Assembly: GCA_934525595.1 (NCBI GenBank)
Contig: CAKSZJ010000004.1
Location: 62,001 to 126,000 of the forward strand
Source: an uncultured Chiayiivirga sp.
Lineage (GTDB): Bacteria; Pseudomonadota; Gammaproteobacteria; Xanthomonadales; Xanthomonadaceae
DNA: 64,000 bases
Reading direction: 5' to 3'
Below the pieces are notes generated by a model that ran no database searches, had not been told where the DNA came from, and saw only the letters and a program-made list of their open reading frames with translations. Positions 22,835 to 33,251 of this stretch are shown here, in pieces (the stretch's first letter is position 1; the number at the start of each line of letters is the position of its first letter). A program made the position numbers and the translations under genes.

Positions 22835-23245
22835 ATGGCCTTCAGCAACTCGGGCAGCAGCAACACGATGGTGTACATGAACGTCACGCCGCTCATCGAC
22901 GTGATGCTCGTGCTGCTGATCATCTTCATGGTGACGGCGCCGATGCCGTCCTTCCAGATCCAGATCGACCTGCCGCAGCCCAGCAAGAACAAGGTCGAGC
23001 CGGAGAAGGAACCGCCGTCGCCGATCCGCCTGCGGATCAGCGACACCGCCGAACTGTTCTGGGACAACAGCCCGTTGCCCAGATCGGCGCTGGTGCCTTC
23101 GCTCATGGTCGAGGCTTCGCGCGACCCGCAGCCGACCCTCGAGCTGGAGACCAGCCCCGAGGTGCGCTACGAGGTTCTGGCAGACGTGCTCTCCAAGGCC
23201 AAGAATGCCGGAATGATCAAGATCGGATTCGTGGAAACGATGTGA
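22835..23245 (+). CDS. exbD2: Biopolymer transporter ExbD, second copy
   Basis: A 136-residue ExbD with YMNVTPLIDVMLVLLIIFMVTAPM (Asp in PLIDVML) and a periplasmic domain ending AGMIKIGFVETM. A ribosome site AGAGACAGG lies ahead of its ATG. Paired exbD1-exbD2 genes are known in Xanthomonas, where the second copy was reported to be dispensable for iron uptake but needed for plant interactions; whether that division holds here is unknown. It is the last gene of the TonB operon and is followed by a hairpin at 23271-23298. Confidence 0.93.
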   Translation: MAFSNSGSSNTMVYMNVTPLIDVMLVLLIIFMVTAPMPSFQIQIDLPQPSKNKVEPEKEPPSPIRLRISDTAELFWDNSPLPRSALVPSLMVEASRDPQPTLELETSPEVRYEVLADVLSKAKNAGMIKIGFVETM

Positions 23246-23270
23246 CGCGCAGCAGCGCAACCGCGTAAAC

Positions 23271-23298
23271 CAGAACGCCGCCTCCGGGCGGCGTTCTG
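23271..23298 (+). terminator. Hairpin after exbD2
   Basis: A 12-base stem (CAGAACGCCGCC and its complement) with a four-base loop, 25 bases after the exbD2 stop. There is no long T run, so termination may be partial. Confidence 0.65.
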
Positions 23299-23315
23299 CC
23301 GTGTGGCGAGCACCT

Positions 23316-23471
23316 CGTCGGGGGCGTAGCCCTACGACCTGCGAACCGCCTCGGGAGCCGAGCCGCGTTGTCGTCGCGGTCCCCCACCACCGCAGGTCGG
23401 CCCTGCGTGGCCGACGTTGCCGGGCATCGAACAACCCGTCGGGGGCGTAGCCCCGACCTACGAACCGCCTC
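23316..23471. repeat. REP-like cluster of three hairpins
   Basis: Two direct copies (23316-23352 and 23437-23471) share CGTCGGGGGCGTAGCCC, then GACCT and CGAACCGCCTC. Copy 2 folds into GTCGGGG/CCCCGAC. Between them, 23396-23415 folds into GTCGGCC/GGCCGAC. Such alternating short hairpins between genes are typical of REP/BIME elements in this order. Copy 2 runs into the pdxJ stop codon. Confidence 0.75.
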
Positions 23472-24228
23472 AGGTGGCCGCCGCCGCGATGGCGGCGAGA
23501 TACCGACGCACGGTGTGGTCGAGCCCTTCATACAGCGCATCGTCGATCAGTGCGTGTCCGATCGACACTTCCGCCACGCGCGGCACCGCGCGCAGGAACG
23601 GCCCGAGATTGGCCTGATCCAGATCGTGACCCGCATTCACCTCCAGCCCGGTCGCCTGCGCCGCGCGCGCCGTGGCCGCGCAGGCGGCAAGCGCCGCGGA
23701 CGCATCGCCGCGCGAAAAGGCGGCGGCATAGGGCCCGGTGTAGATTTCCACGCGCGACACGCCGATCCGCTGCGCCTGCTCGAAGCCCGCTGTGCTGCCC
23801 GCGTCCACGAATACGCTGACCCGTGCACCGCTGGCGCGCAGCGCTGCGACCGGCGCTTCCAGCAGGCGCCAGTCACGGGCCAGGTCGAAGCCGTGGTCGG
23901 AAGTGATCTGGTCGTCGCCGTCGGGCACCAGGGTGGCCTGGTCCGGGCGGATTTCCTCGACCAGAGACAGGAACCCCGGATAGTCGCCTCGCGCCGGCGC
24001 AAACGGATTGCCTTCCAGGTTGTATTCCACCTCGCCGCCGACCAGTGCCGCCAGCGCGCGCACGTCGTCCGGCCGCACATGGCGCAGGTCGGGGCGCGGG
24101 TGCAAGGTCAGGCCGTGCGCTCCGGCGGCGATGACGGCGCGTGCCGCCTGCGCAATGTCGGGCCGCGCGCCGCCGCGCGAATTGCGCAGCACCGCGATCT
24201 TGTTGAGATTAACGCTGAGTCGGCTCAT
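23470..24228 (-). CDS. pdxJ: Pyridoxine 5'-phosphate synthase
   Basis: I start at ATG 24228 ([20 protein letters not shown]), giving 252 residues; an upstream extension has no support. The TIM-barrel enzyme joins 1-deoxyxylulose 5-phosphate and 3-amino-1-hydroxyacetone phosphate in the last step of de novo vitamin B6 synthesis. Family motifs are [40 protein letters not shown] and [15 protein letters not shown], which hold the catalytic His and Glu positions. The N-terminus reads NLNKIA where enteric PdxJ has NIDHIA, a variant that I recall from Bacteroidetes-type enzymes. It is convergent with the exbD operon and divergent from gspF. Confidence 0.95.
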   Translation of the reverse strand: MSRLSVNLNKIAVLRNSRGGARPDIAQAARAVIAAGAHGLTLHPRPDLRHVRPDDVRALAALVGGEVEYNLEGNPFAPARGDYPGFLSLVEEIRPDQATLVPDGDDQITSDHGFDLARDWRLLEAPVAALRASGARVSVFVDAGSTAGFEQAQRIGVSRVEIYTGPYAAAFSRGDASAALAACAATARAAQATGLEVNAGHDLDQANLGPFLRAVPRVAEVSIGHALIDDALYEGLDHTVRRYLAAIAAAAT

Positions 24229-24331
24229 CGGCGCATTATCGGCGGGCCGGCGGACGAATTGAATCCGCAGTGCCGTTCCGTCGCCGTGCGCCGCCACATG
24301 CAGCGCGCATCCGGGCTAGACTTTCGCCGCT

Positions 24332-25534
24332 ATGCCTGCCTTTGCCTATCACGCGCTGGATTCCGCCGGCCGCAGCCGCAAGGGCGTGCTGCAGGCTGAC
24401 ACCGCGCGCGCCGCGCGCGCCAGTCTGCGCGAGCGCGGCCTCAACGCCCTGGACGTCTCGCCAGTGGCCGAGGGCGCGAACGCGACAGCGGGCACGCGCG
24501 CCGGGCTTTCGGGCGCGCAGCTCGCCATGCTCACGCGCCAGCTTTCAGCGCTGATCGGCTCGGGCCTTCCGATCGATGAGGCGCTCGACGCGCTGGCAGA
24601 GGGCGCAGATGCACGGAGTCGCGCCCGCCTCGTCGCGCTGCGCGCCCGCGTGATGGAGGGCGCGACCCTGGCCGAAGCCATGGCCGAATCACCGGGCGCC
24701 TTCCCTGTGCTCTATCGCGCCACCCTGGCCGCTGGCGAGGCCTCCGGCCGCCTCGACGGGGTGCTCGCGCGGCTTGCCGATTACACCGAGAGCCGCCAGG
24801 CCCTGCGCGCCAAGGTGATCCTTGCCCTGGCCTATCCGGTGCTGCTCACCGGAGTCGCGCTGGCGGTGGTTGCCGGCCTGATGATCTGGGTGGTGCCGCA
24901 GGTCATCGCCGTGTTCGAGAAGGCCCATCAGGCGCTGCCCTGGGCCACGCGCGTCCTGATCGCGCTGTCGGATGCGGTCGAACGCTTCGGCCCGTGGCTG
25001 CTGCTGCCGCCGGGACTCCTGGTCCTGGCGGGCTTCGCGGTGGCACGGACTCCTGCCTGGCGCGCGGCTTGGCAGCGCGGCCTGCTGCGCCTGCCGGTCA
25101 TCGGGCCGCTGATCCGCGCAACCGACATGGCGCGCTTCTCCCGCACCCTGGCCCTGCTCGTATCGAGTGCGGTGCCTTTGCTGGAAGCGCTGCAGATCGC
25201 CGCGCAGGTGGTGGGCAACGCCGCGCTGCGCGAGGCCGTGGCACGCGTCGCGGTGCGCGTGCGCGAGGGCGAGACGCTGGCACACGCGCTGCGTGAAACC
25301 GGGCAGTTTCCTCCCGTGATGCTGCGTCTGATCGCAAGCGGCGAAAAAAGCGGGCGTCTGGACACCATGCTGTTCGATGCCGCCGCGCAGCAGGAACGCG
25401 AACTGGACACCGCGCTGGGCGTGGCTACAACGGTGCTCGGGCCGGGCGTGATCCTCCTCGTCGGCGCGCTGGTGCTGTTCATCGTGCTGGCAATCCTGCT
25501 GCCGATCTTCTCGCTCAACACCCTGGTGCGATAG
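24332..25534 (+). CDS. gspF: Type II secretion system F family protein
   Basis: A 400-residue inner-membrane protein with the duplicated GspF/PilC layout. It begins FAYHALDSAGRSRKGVLQAD. Two cytoplasmic helical domains (MLTRQLSALIGSGLPIDEAL and MARFSRTLALLVSSAVPLLEAL) are each followed by membrane helices, and it ends in ILLVGALVLFIVLAILLPIFSLN. It is the platform protein on which the secretion or pilus ATPase acts. It stands alone here, divergent from pdxJ and followed by ftsE; a GspE ATPase gene is 17 kb away at 41282, and no other gsp gene is in the window. Confidence 0.9.
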   Translation: MPAFAYHALDSAGRSRKGVLQADTARAARASLRERGLNALDVSPVAEGANATAGTRAGLSGAQLAMLTRQLSALIGSGLPIDEALDALAEGADARSRARLVALRARVMEGATLAEAMAESPGAFPVLYRATLAAGEASGRLDGVLARLADYTESRQALRAKVILALAYPVLLTGVALAVVAGLMIWVVPQVIAVFEKAHQALPWATRVLIALSDAVERFGPWLLLPPGLLVLAGFAVARTPAWRAAWQRGLLRLPVIGPLIRATDMARFSRTLALLVSSAVPLLEALQIAAQVVGNAALREAVARVAVRVREGETLAHALRETGQFPPVMLRLIASGEKSGRLDTMLFDAAAQQERELDTALGVATTVLGPGVILLVGALVLFIVLAILLPIFSLNTLVR

Positions 25535-25591
25535 CGAACCTGCGGCGCCGATGCTAACGTGCCACGCATTCCCGGGTGGTCGCCAGAACGC

Positions 25592-26272
25592 ATGTCCCTG
25601 CTTCGTTTCGAACACGTCAGCAAGCAGTACGCCGGCGGGCACGAGGCGCTGAAGGACATCAGCTTCGAGGCCGAGTCCGGCGAAATGCTTTTCATCACCG
25701 GGCATTCCGGCGCCGGCAAAAGCACCTTGCTGCGGCTGATCCACCTGAGCGAGCGCCCGACCCGCGGCGCGGTGCTGATGGATGGACGCAATCTGGCCAC
25801 GGTGCGCCGCACCGGCCTGCCGCATCACCGTCGGCGCGTCGGCGTCGTGTTCCAGGATCATCGCCTGCTCATGGACCGCAGCCTGTTCGACAACGTCGCA
25901 CTGCCGCTGGTCATTGCCGGCACCGCGCGCGCCGAGATCGAGAAACGCGTCAAAGTGATCCTGGAGCGCGTCGGACTGGGCGGAAGGGAACGCGCGCTGC
26001 CGATCATGCTGTCGAGCGGCGAGCAGCAGCGCGTCGGCATTGCGCGCGCCGTGGTGGGGCGTCCGGACGTGCTGGTGGCCGACGAACCCACCGGCAACCT
26101 CGATCCGGATCTCGCCGCGGAGATCATGACGCTGTTCACCGAACTGCCGGCGCAGGGCACCTGCGTGCTGGTCGCAAGTCACGACCTCCACCAGGTGCGG
26201 CGCCTGCGAAGGCGCGTGCTGGTGCTCGACCACGGCCGCCTGATCGACGACTACCGACCGGAGGGCGCGTGA
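25592..26272 (+). CDS. ftsE: Cell division ATP-binding protein FtsE
   Basis: Start at ATG 25592 (MSLLRFEHVSKQYAGGHEALKD), 226 residues, equal to the family norm. Walker A GHSGAGKSTLLRL, signature MLSSGEQQRVGIARAVV, Walker B VLVADEPTGNLDPD. FtsEX is an ABC-type machine of the division site that activates cell-wall amidases through EnvC-like partners rather than moving a solute. It overlaps ftsX by GTGA. Confidence 0.96.
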   Translation: MSLLRFEHVSKQYAGGHEALKDISFEAESGEMLFITGHSGAGKSTLLRLIHLSERPTRGAVLMDGRNLATVRRTGLPHHRRRVGVVFQDHRLLMDRSLFDNVALPLVIAGTARAEIEKRVKVILERVGLGGRERALPIMLSSGEQQRVGIARAVVGRPDVLVADEPTGNLDPDLAAEIMTLFTELPAQGTCVLVASHDLHQVRRLRRRVLVLDHGRLIDDYRPEGA

Positions 26273-27288
26273 ACACGCGCGTCGCGCGCCGAAAGACCTC
26301 GCGTCGCCTGCCGCGGGCCGAAGGCGCGTCGCGTGGCGCCGGCGATGCGCGCCGCGGCCTCGCCGAGCGGCTGCGCGCCTGGCGCGAACAGCACCTCTAC
26401 GGCCTCTTTTCCAGCGTGGGCCGGATGATGCAGCGGCCCTGGGCCACTGCATTGACCGTCGGCGTGATGGCAGTGGCGCTGGTGCTTCCGCTGTGCCTGG
26501 CGATCCTGCTGGGCAACGTGGAGCGGCTTTCGGGCAGCTTCCGCGAGGCGCGCGAGGTGAGCCTGTTCCTCGCGCCGGAGGCTGGAACCCAGGCGACCGA
26601 CGCGCTTGCCGCCGCCCTGAGGGCCGATGCGCAGATCGCCGATGTCGTGGTGCGGACGCCGGAGGAGGGTCTGGCGGAGTTTCGCCAGATGGCCGACTTC
26701 GCCGATGCGCTCGCGCTGCTGACGGAAAACCCGCTGCCGGCGGTGCTGGTGCTCACTCCCGGGCCGCAGGTCGATCCGCTCGCCCTGTCCGAACGCCTGC
26801 GTGCCCTTCCCAGCGTCGATTTCGTGCAGCATGATGCGCAGTGGCGCGCGCGTCTTGCCGCCTGGCTCGATTTCGGCCGGCGCCTGGCCTGGCTGGCTGC
26901 GGCGCTGCTGGGCGTTGGCGTAGTGCTGGTGGTGGGCAATACTGTGCGTCTGGACATCCAGAGCCGGGCGGAGGAGATTCAAACCGTGCAACTCCTGGGG
27001 GCCACCGACGGATTCGTGCGACGCCCGTTCCTCTATCTGGGCGCGTGGTACGGGCTGTTTGCCGGGTGCCTCGCGCTGATCGCCGCCGCCGCCGTGCCGG
27101 CCTTGTTGCAGGCGCCGCTCGGGCAGCTGGTGGAGAGCTACGGCAGTCGCTTCGAGCTGCATGGCCTGGGCTGGAAGGCCATGCTGTCGACCCTTGCCGG
27201 CGCCATCACGCTGGGCTGGGGCGGTGCCTGGCTCGCCGCCGGGCATCACCTGCGCCGCAGCCTTCCCGATGCGGAGACGCGCGCATGA
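26269..27288 (+). CDS. ftsX: Cell division protein FtsX
   Basis: A GTG start at 26269, overlapping the ftsE stop (GTGA), gives 339 residues. After a basic cytoplasmic tail of about 45 residues come one helix (ALTVGVMAVALVLPLCLAILLG), a periplasmic domain of about 110 residues that normally contacts the amidase activator, and three more helices (LAWLAAALLGVGVVLVVGNTV onward). The conserved RAEEIQTVQLLGATDGFVRRPF block between helices 2 and 3 is the FtsX coupling region. It overlaps the following response regulator gene by ATGA. Confidence 0.95.
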   Translation: MNTRVARRKTSRRLPRAEGASRGAGDARRGLAERLRAWREQHLYGLFSSVGRMMQRPWATALTVGVMAVALVLPLCLAILLGNVERLSGSFREAREVSLFLAPEAGTQATDALAAALRADAQIADVVVRTPEEGLAEFRQMADFADALALLTENPLPAVLVLTPGPQVDPLALSERLRALPSVDFVQHDAQWRARLAAWLDFGRRLAWLAAALLGVGVVLVVGNTVRLDIQSRAEEIQTVQLLGATDGFVRRPFLYLGAWYGLFAGCLALIAAAAVPALLQAPLGQLVESYGSRFELHGLGWKAMLSTLAGAITLGWGGAWLAAGHHLRRSLPDAETRA

Positions 27289-28142
27289 GCGGCAGCATCA
27301 CCCGCCATATCACCAGCGACACCCCGCGCATCCTGATCGTGGACGGCTCGCGCGTGGCGCGCAAGCTGATCGAGCAGGTGCTGGTGAAGGACGTTCCCGG
27401 CGTGACGGTGATTTCCTGTGAAAGCGGCGCCGAAGCCAAGGTGGCGGTGCAGGAAGGCGTCGTCGATCTGGTCACCACGGCGCTGCGCCTGCCCGACATG
27501 GACGGCCTCGACCTTGCACACCACATCCGCGAACACGCGCCGCAGGCCTACATCCCGATCATCGTGGTCTCCGGCGACGCACAGGAGCGCCTGGTCAACC
27601 GCAGCTTCGGCGATGACGTCACCGACTACTTCGACAAGGGCCTGGGCTTCACCGCCCTGTCGGCCTTCATCCAGGGCTATGTGCGTCCGGAGCCGGAAAC
27701 CGGCGGCGACGTGCTGTACGTGGAGGACAGCCGCGTAGTGGCCGTGGCCACGCGCCGGATGATGGAGAAGCACGGTCTCAGCGTGACTCATGTCATCAGC
27801 GTGGAAGACGCCCTCGCGCACCTCGAAACGGCGCGGGCGCAGGGGCGCATCCCCGGGCCGGACGTGATCCTGACCGACGTCTACCTCAAGGGCGGAATGA
27901 CCGGCAACGATCTGCTCGATCACGTGCGCGGCGCGCAGTACGGCTACGGCAAGGCCCAGCTTCCCATCCTGGTGATGACCGGTGACGACAACCCCGCCAA
28001 CCAGAGCGCGCTGCTGCGCGCCGGTGCCAACGATCTGGTGCAGAAGCCCATCGAGGAGCGCCTGCTCATCACCAAGCTGATCTTCCAGCTGCGCGTGGGG
28101 CGGCTGATGCGCGAGCGCACGGCGGCCGCCGCGGCGACGTGA
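27285..28142 (+). CDS. Tandem-receiver response regulator, first receiver lacks Asp
   Basis: A 285-residue protein made only of two CheY-like receiver domains. Domain 1 (about 14-133) has [27 protein letters not shown] and DYFDKGL (Lys118), but the phospho-acceptor position, four residues before the Pro of LRLPDMDG, is Ala66. Domain 2 (about 142-275) has [32 protein letters not shown] with Asp198, and LVQKPIEE with Lys254, so it can be phosphorylated. There is no output domain, so it probably acts by protein contact. Its start overlaps ftsX and its stop overlaps ung, placing it in the ftsEX transcript. No histidine kinase is nearby. Confidence 0.85.
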   Translation: MSGSITRHITSDTPRILIVDGSRVARKLIEQVLVKDVPGVTVISCESGAEAKVAVQEGVVDLVTTALRLPDMDGLDLAHHIREHAPQAYIPIIVVSGDAQERLVNRSFGDDVTDYFDKGLGFTALSAFIQGYVRPEPETGGDVLYVEDSRVVAVATRRMMEKHGLSVTHVISVEDALAHLETARAQGRIPGPDVILTDVYLKGGMTGNDLLDHVRGAQYGYGKAQLPILVMTGDDNPANQSALLRAGANDLVQKPIEERLLITKLIFQLRVGRLMRERTAAAAAT

Positions 28143-28873
28143 GCGGCACAGAACGGATCCGCCTCGAACCGGGCTGGAAGAGGCGCCTGCTCGAGGCTTT
28201 CGAACAGCCCGAAATGGCGCGGTTGCGCCAGTTCCTGCTGGACGAGCGCGGGCGCGGGAAGACCATCTATCCGCCGGCACGGCGCATCTTTGCGGCGTTC
28301 GACGCCACGCCGTTCGAGCAGGTGAAGGTCGTCATCATCGGCCAGGATCCCTATCACGGCCCCGGCCAGGCGCACGGCCTGTGTTTTTCCGTACCGCCGG
28401 GCGTGCCGCCGCCGCCCTCGCTGAAGAACGTCTTTGCCGAGATCGAGCGCGACCTGCGGATCCTTCCGCCCGACCACGGCTGCCTGCTGCCATGGGCGCA
28501 GCAGGGCGTGCTGCTGCTCAACGCGGTGCTCACGGTGGAGCATGCACGCGCCGGATCGCATCAGGGCAAGGGCTGGGAAGCCTTTACCGACCGGGCCATC
28601 CGGGCCTTGGCCGAAGAGCGCGAGAACCTGGTCTTCATGCTCTGGGGCAGCTATGCGCAGAAGAAGGGTCAGTTCATCGACGCGCGCCGCCACCGCGTGT
28701 TGCGCGCCCCGCATCCGTCACCGCTTTCCGCGCATCGCGGCTTCATCGGCTGCGGCCACTTCGCGACCGCGAACCAGTTCCTGTCGCACACCGGGCAGGC
28801 GCCGATCGACTGGCGGCTTCCGCCGCGTGCGCAGGTCGAGGCACTGCTGGCATCTGCCACCGCACCGTCTTGA
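28139..28873 (+). CDS. ung: Uracil-DNA glycosylase
   Basis: A 244-residue family-1 enzyme from a GTG start that overlaps the preceding stop (GTGA). Motifs are [23 protein letters not shown], with the catalytic Asp70 in [17 protein letters not shown], and [13 protein letters not shown], with the catalytic His and the minor-groove loop. It removes uracil from DNA to start base excision repair. It is the last of four overlapped genes (ftsE-ftsX-regulator-ung). Confidence 0.97.
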   Translation: MSGTERIRLEPGWKRRLLEAFEQPEMARLRQFLLDERGRGKTIYPPARRIFAAFDATPFEQVKVVIIGQDPYHGPGQAHGLCFSVPPGVPPPPSLKNVFAEIERDLRILPPDHGCLLPWAQQGVLLLNAVLTVEHARAGSHQGKGWEAFTDRAIRALAEERENLVFMLWGSYAQKKGQFIDARRHRVLRAPHPSPLSAHRGFIGCGHFATANQFLSHTGQAPIDWRLPPRAQVEALLASATAPS

Positions 28874-28968
28874 TCGACAGCGCACACGCGCCGCCGCGGC
28901 GCGAAATGGAAGCGATGCGCGGTCCGGGCGGCGGCACCCTCCGACCCACCTGTGCCAGACTTGCATCC

Positions 28969-29561
28969 ATGACTTCCGGCACCCCGTTTCTCCCCTCTGC
29001 TTCTGCATCGGGTGGCTCCGATGATCTGCTCACCAGCCTGGTCAACGCCTTTCACGCCGACCTGCGACGCATCGCGCGGCGCGAGCGCTTCAGGGTGGGC
29101 GCGGGGGCTACGTTGTGCACCACGGCTCTCATCAGCGAGGCCTGGATCAAGCTGCAGCGTGCGCCCGCCTGGCAGAACGAACAGCACTTTCTGGCCACCG
29201 CCGCGCTTGCGATGCGCCAGGTGCTGGTTGGCGATGCCGAGCGCCGCGCCGCGGCCAAGCGCAACGCCGGCAGTGTGCCGCTGGCGCTGGACGAAGGGCT
29301 GGATGTGCTCGACGAAGTCGACGAACAGATTCTTCACGTGAACGAGGCGCTGGAGCGCCTGGCCGGGCTGAGTCCGCGTCTGGCGCAGGTGGTGGAGTGC
29401 CGTTTCTTTGCCGGTTACAGCGAGGACGAGACGGCGCTTGCGCTCGGCATCACCGATCGCACGGTGCGGCGCGACTGGGTCAAGGCGCGCGCCTGGCTCT
29501 ATCGCGAGTTGGGCGGAGGCGCGTTCAACGACGCTGGTGAATCTCCTGGAAAAGCGATCGC

Positions 29562-29565
<4 letters not shown>
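28969..29565 (+). CDS. ECF-type RNA polymerase sigma factor
   Basis: A 198-residue sigma factor starting at ATG 28969 (MTSGTPFLPSASASGG). Region 2 is LLTSLVNAFHADLRRIARRERF...ISEAWIKLQ, and region 4 is LERLAGLSPRLAQVVECRFFAGYSEDETALALGITDRTVRRDWVKARAWL, a helix-turn-helix that reads the -35 element. It belongs to the group of ECF factors (TIGR02999-like) usually encoded next to a Ser/Thr kinase. Its stop overlaps the start of such a kinase gene (ATGA). There is no anti-sigma factor gene, so phosphorylation by the kinase is a reasonable inferred control. Confidence 0.88.
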
Positions 29566-31988
<2,423 letters not shown>

Positions 31989-32031
31989 GTGCCCGCGGCA
32001 GTGACGTTGGCGTGACACGGCTCCCAACGAA

Positions 32032-32055
32032 AACGGCCCCGTTTCCGGGGCCGTT
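32032..32055. terminator. Hairpin terminator between kinase gene and rpoH
   Basis: A perfect 10-base stem AACGGCCCCG/CGGGGCCGTT with loop TTTC. A short T run follows it on the minus strand, so it is best suited to end rpoH transcripts, and probably also the kinase transcript. Confidence 0.8.
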
Positions 32056-32078
32056 CGTGGTGCGGGCACAGGGTGCGA

Positions 32079-32939
32079 TCAGGCCACCAGAAGCGCCTTC
32101 ATCTTCTTCATGGCGCTGGCTTCGATCTGGCGGATGCGCTCGGCGGAGACGCCGTATTCGTCGGCCAGCTCCTGCAGCGTCACCTTGCGTTCGTCATCCA
32201 GCCAGCGGCGGCGGATGATGTCGCGCGAGCGCGCGTCCAGCTGCGCCAGCCCCTCGCGCAGCAGTTCCAGCTGGGTGCCTTCCTCGTCTTCGCGTGCATA
32301 GGCGTGGGCCGGATCGGCGTCCGGAGCGACCAGATAGGCCATGGGCGCGGGCGGCGCGTCATCATCGGCGTCCACCGGTGCCTCGAAGCCGATGTCGCGG
32401 CCCGACAGGCGCGCTTCCATCTCCAGCACCTCGGCCGCCGGCACGTTGAGATCGCGCGCCACCGCCTGGACTTCCTCGTGGTTCATCCAGCCAAGGCGCT
32501 GACGGCTTTTGCGGAGGTTGAAGAAGAGCTTGCGCTGCGCCTTGGTGGTGGCCACCTTCACGATGCGCCAGTTCTTCAGGATGAACTCGTGCATCTCGGC
32601 GCGGATCCAGTGCACCGCGAAGCTCACCAGGCGCACACCCTGCGTGGGGTCGAAGCGTTTGACCGCCTTCATCAGGCCGATGTTGCCTTCCTGGATCAGG
32701 TCGGCGATCTGCAGGCCGTAGCCACTGTATCCCCGCGCCACGTGGACTACGAAGCGCAGATGCGAAAGAACCAGCGAACGCGCCGCGGCGAGATCCTGGT
32801 CATCCAGGTAGCGGTGCGCCAACTCCTGCTCTTCCTCCACCGTCAGCACCGGGATGCGGTTCACGGCACCGATGTAGGCGTCCAGCGAACCCAGCGCGCT
32901 GGGGATGGGCAAATTGCTCGTCATCAGAGCGGTATTCAT
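32079..32939 (-). CDS. rpoH: RNA polymerase sigma-32 (heat shock) factor RpoH
   Basis: ATG 32939 ([20 protein letters not shown]) is preceded by GGGAGGA at ideal spacing, so 286 residues. Region 2 is [41 protein letters not shown]; the RpoH box [12 protein letters not shown] is present, which separates it from RpoD and RpoS; region 4 ends [32 protein letters not shown]. It directs RNA polymerase to heat-shock promoters. A CIRCE operator covers the promoter just upstream (32972-32998). It is transcribed toward the kinase gene and is separated from ftsEX by four other genes. Confidence 0.97.
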   Translation of the reverse strand: MNTALMTSNLPIPSALGSLDAYIGAVNRIPVLTVEEEQELAHRYLDDQDLAAARSLVLSHLRFVVHVARGYSGYGLQIADLIQEGNIGLMKAVKRFDPTQGVRLVSFAVHWIRAEMHEFILKNWRIVKVATTKAQRKLFFNLRKSRQRLGWMNHEEVQAVARDLNVPAAEVLEMEARLSGRDIGFEAPVDADDDAPPAPMAYLVAPDADPAHAYAREDEEGTQLELLREGLAQLDARSRDIIRRRWLDDERKVTLQELADEYGVSAERIRQIEASAMKKMKALLVA

Positions 32940-32968
32940 GGTTTTTCCTCCCGTTGGGGGCGGGCCCC

Positions 32969-32998
32969 ATTCTAGCACTCGAGCCATTGGAGTGCTAA
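32969..32998 (-). promoter_or_regulatory. rpoH promoter overlapped by CIRCE (HrcA operator)
   Basis: The operator is CTAGCACTC (32972-32980), nine bases, GAGTGCTAA (32990-32998). The CIRCE consensus is TTAGCACTC-N9-GAGTGCTAA, so 17 of 18 arm bases match with the exact spacing. On the minus strand TAGAAT (32974-32969) with TTAGCA 18 bases upstream could be the -10 and -35 boxes, so the operator would cover both. HrcA itself is not encoded in the window. Confidence 0.85.
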
Positions 32999-33251
32999 AA
33001 CACCGGGAAGTTCCGCCCCATCCGATTCATCTGGGGGCGCGCACGTGGTTTTCCAGCCCCCCGTGAGCCATACCGCAGATGAACGCGACCGCACGAAAGT
33101 CGCCGGATTGCCTGATGCGGGACTTCCGGGAGGAGCCATTGGCCCCATCCTGATGCATCGTGCGCTTGCCGAAGCGTCGCCGCGTTGGCACGCTGGCACC
33201 GCGTCGGCGTCCCGCAGGCGGCGCCGGCATCCGACTCCAGAGGTTTCTCCC
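32999..33251. other. Intergenic stretch between rpoH operator and prc
   Basis: With the rpoH leader this makes a gap of about 310 bases without a gene. I see no convincing ORF and no clear promoter for prc. The plus-strand frame is open ahead of prc, but its translation is low-complexity and has no signal peptide, so I regard it as non-coding. Confidence 0.6.

Noticed and set aside
23311..23471. Repeats between exbD2 and pdxJ as a small CRISPR array
   Set aside because: Only two direct copies, each forming a hairpin, with irregular spacing and no cas genes; REP-like elements explain it.
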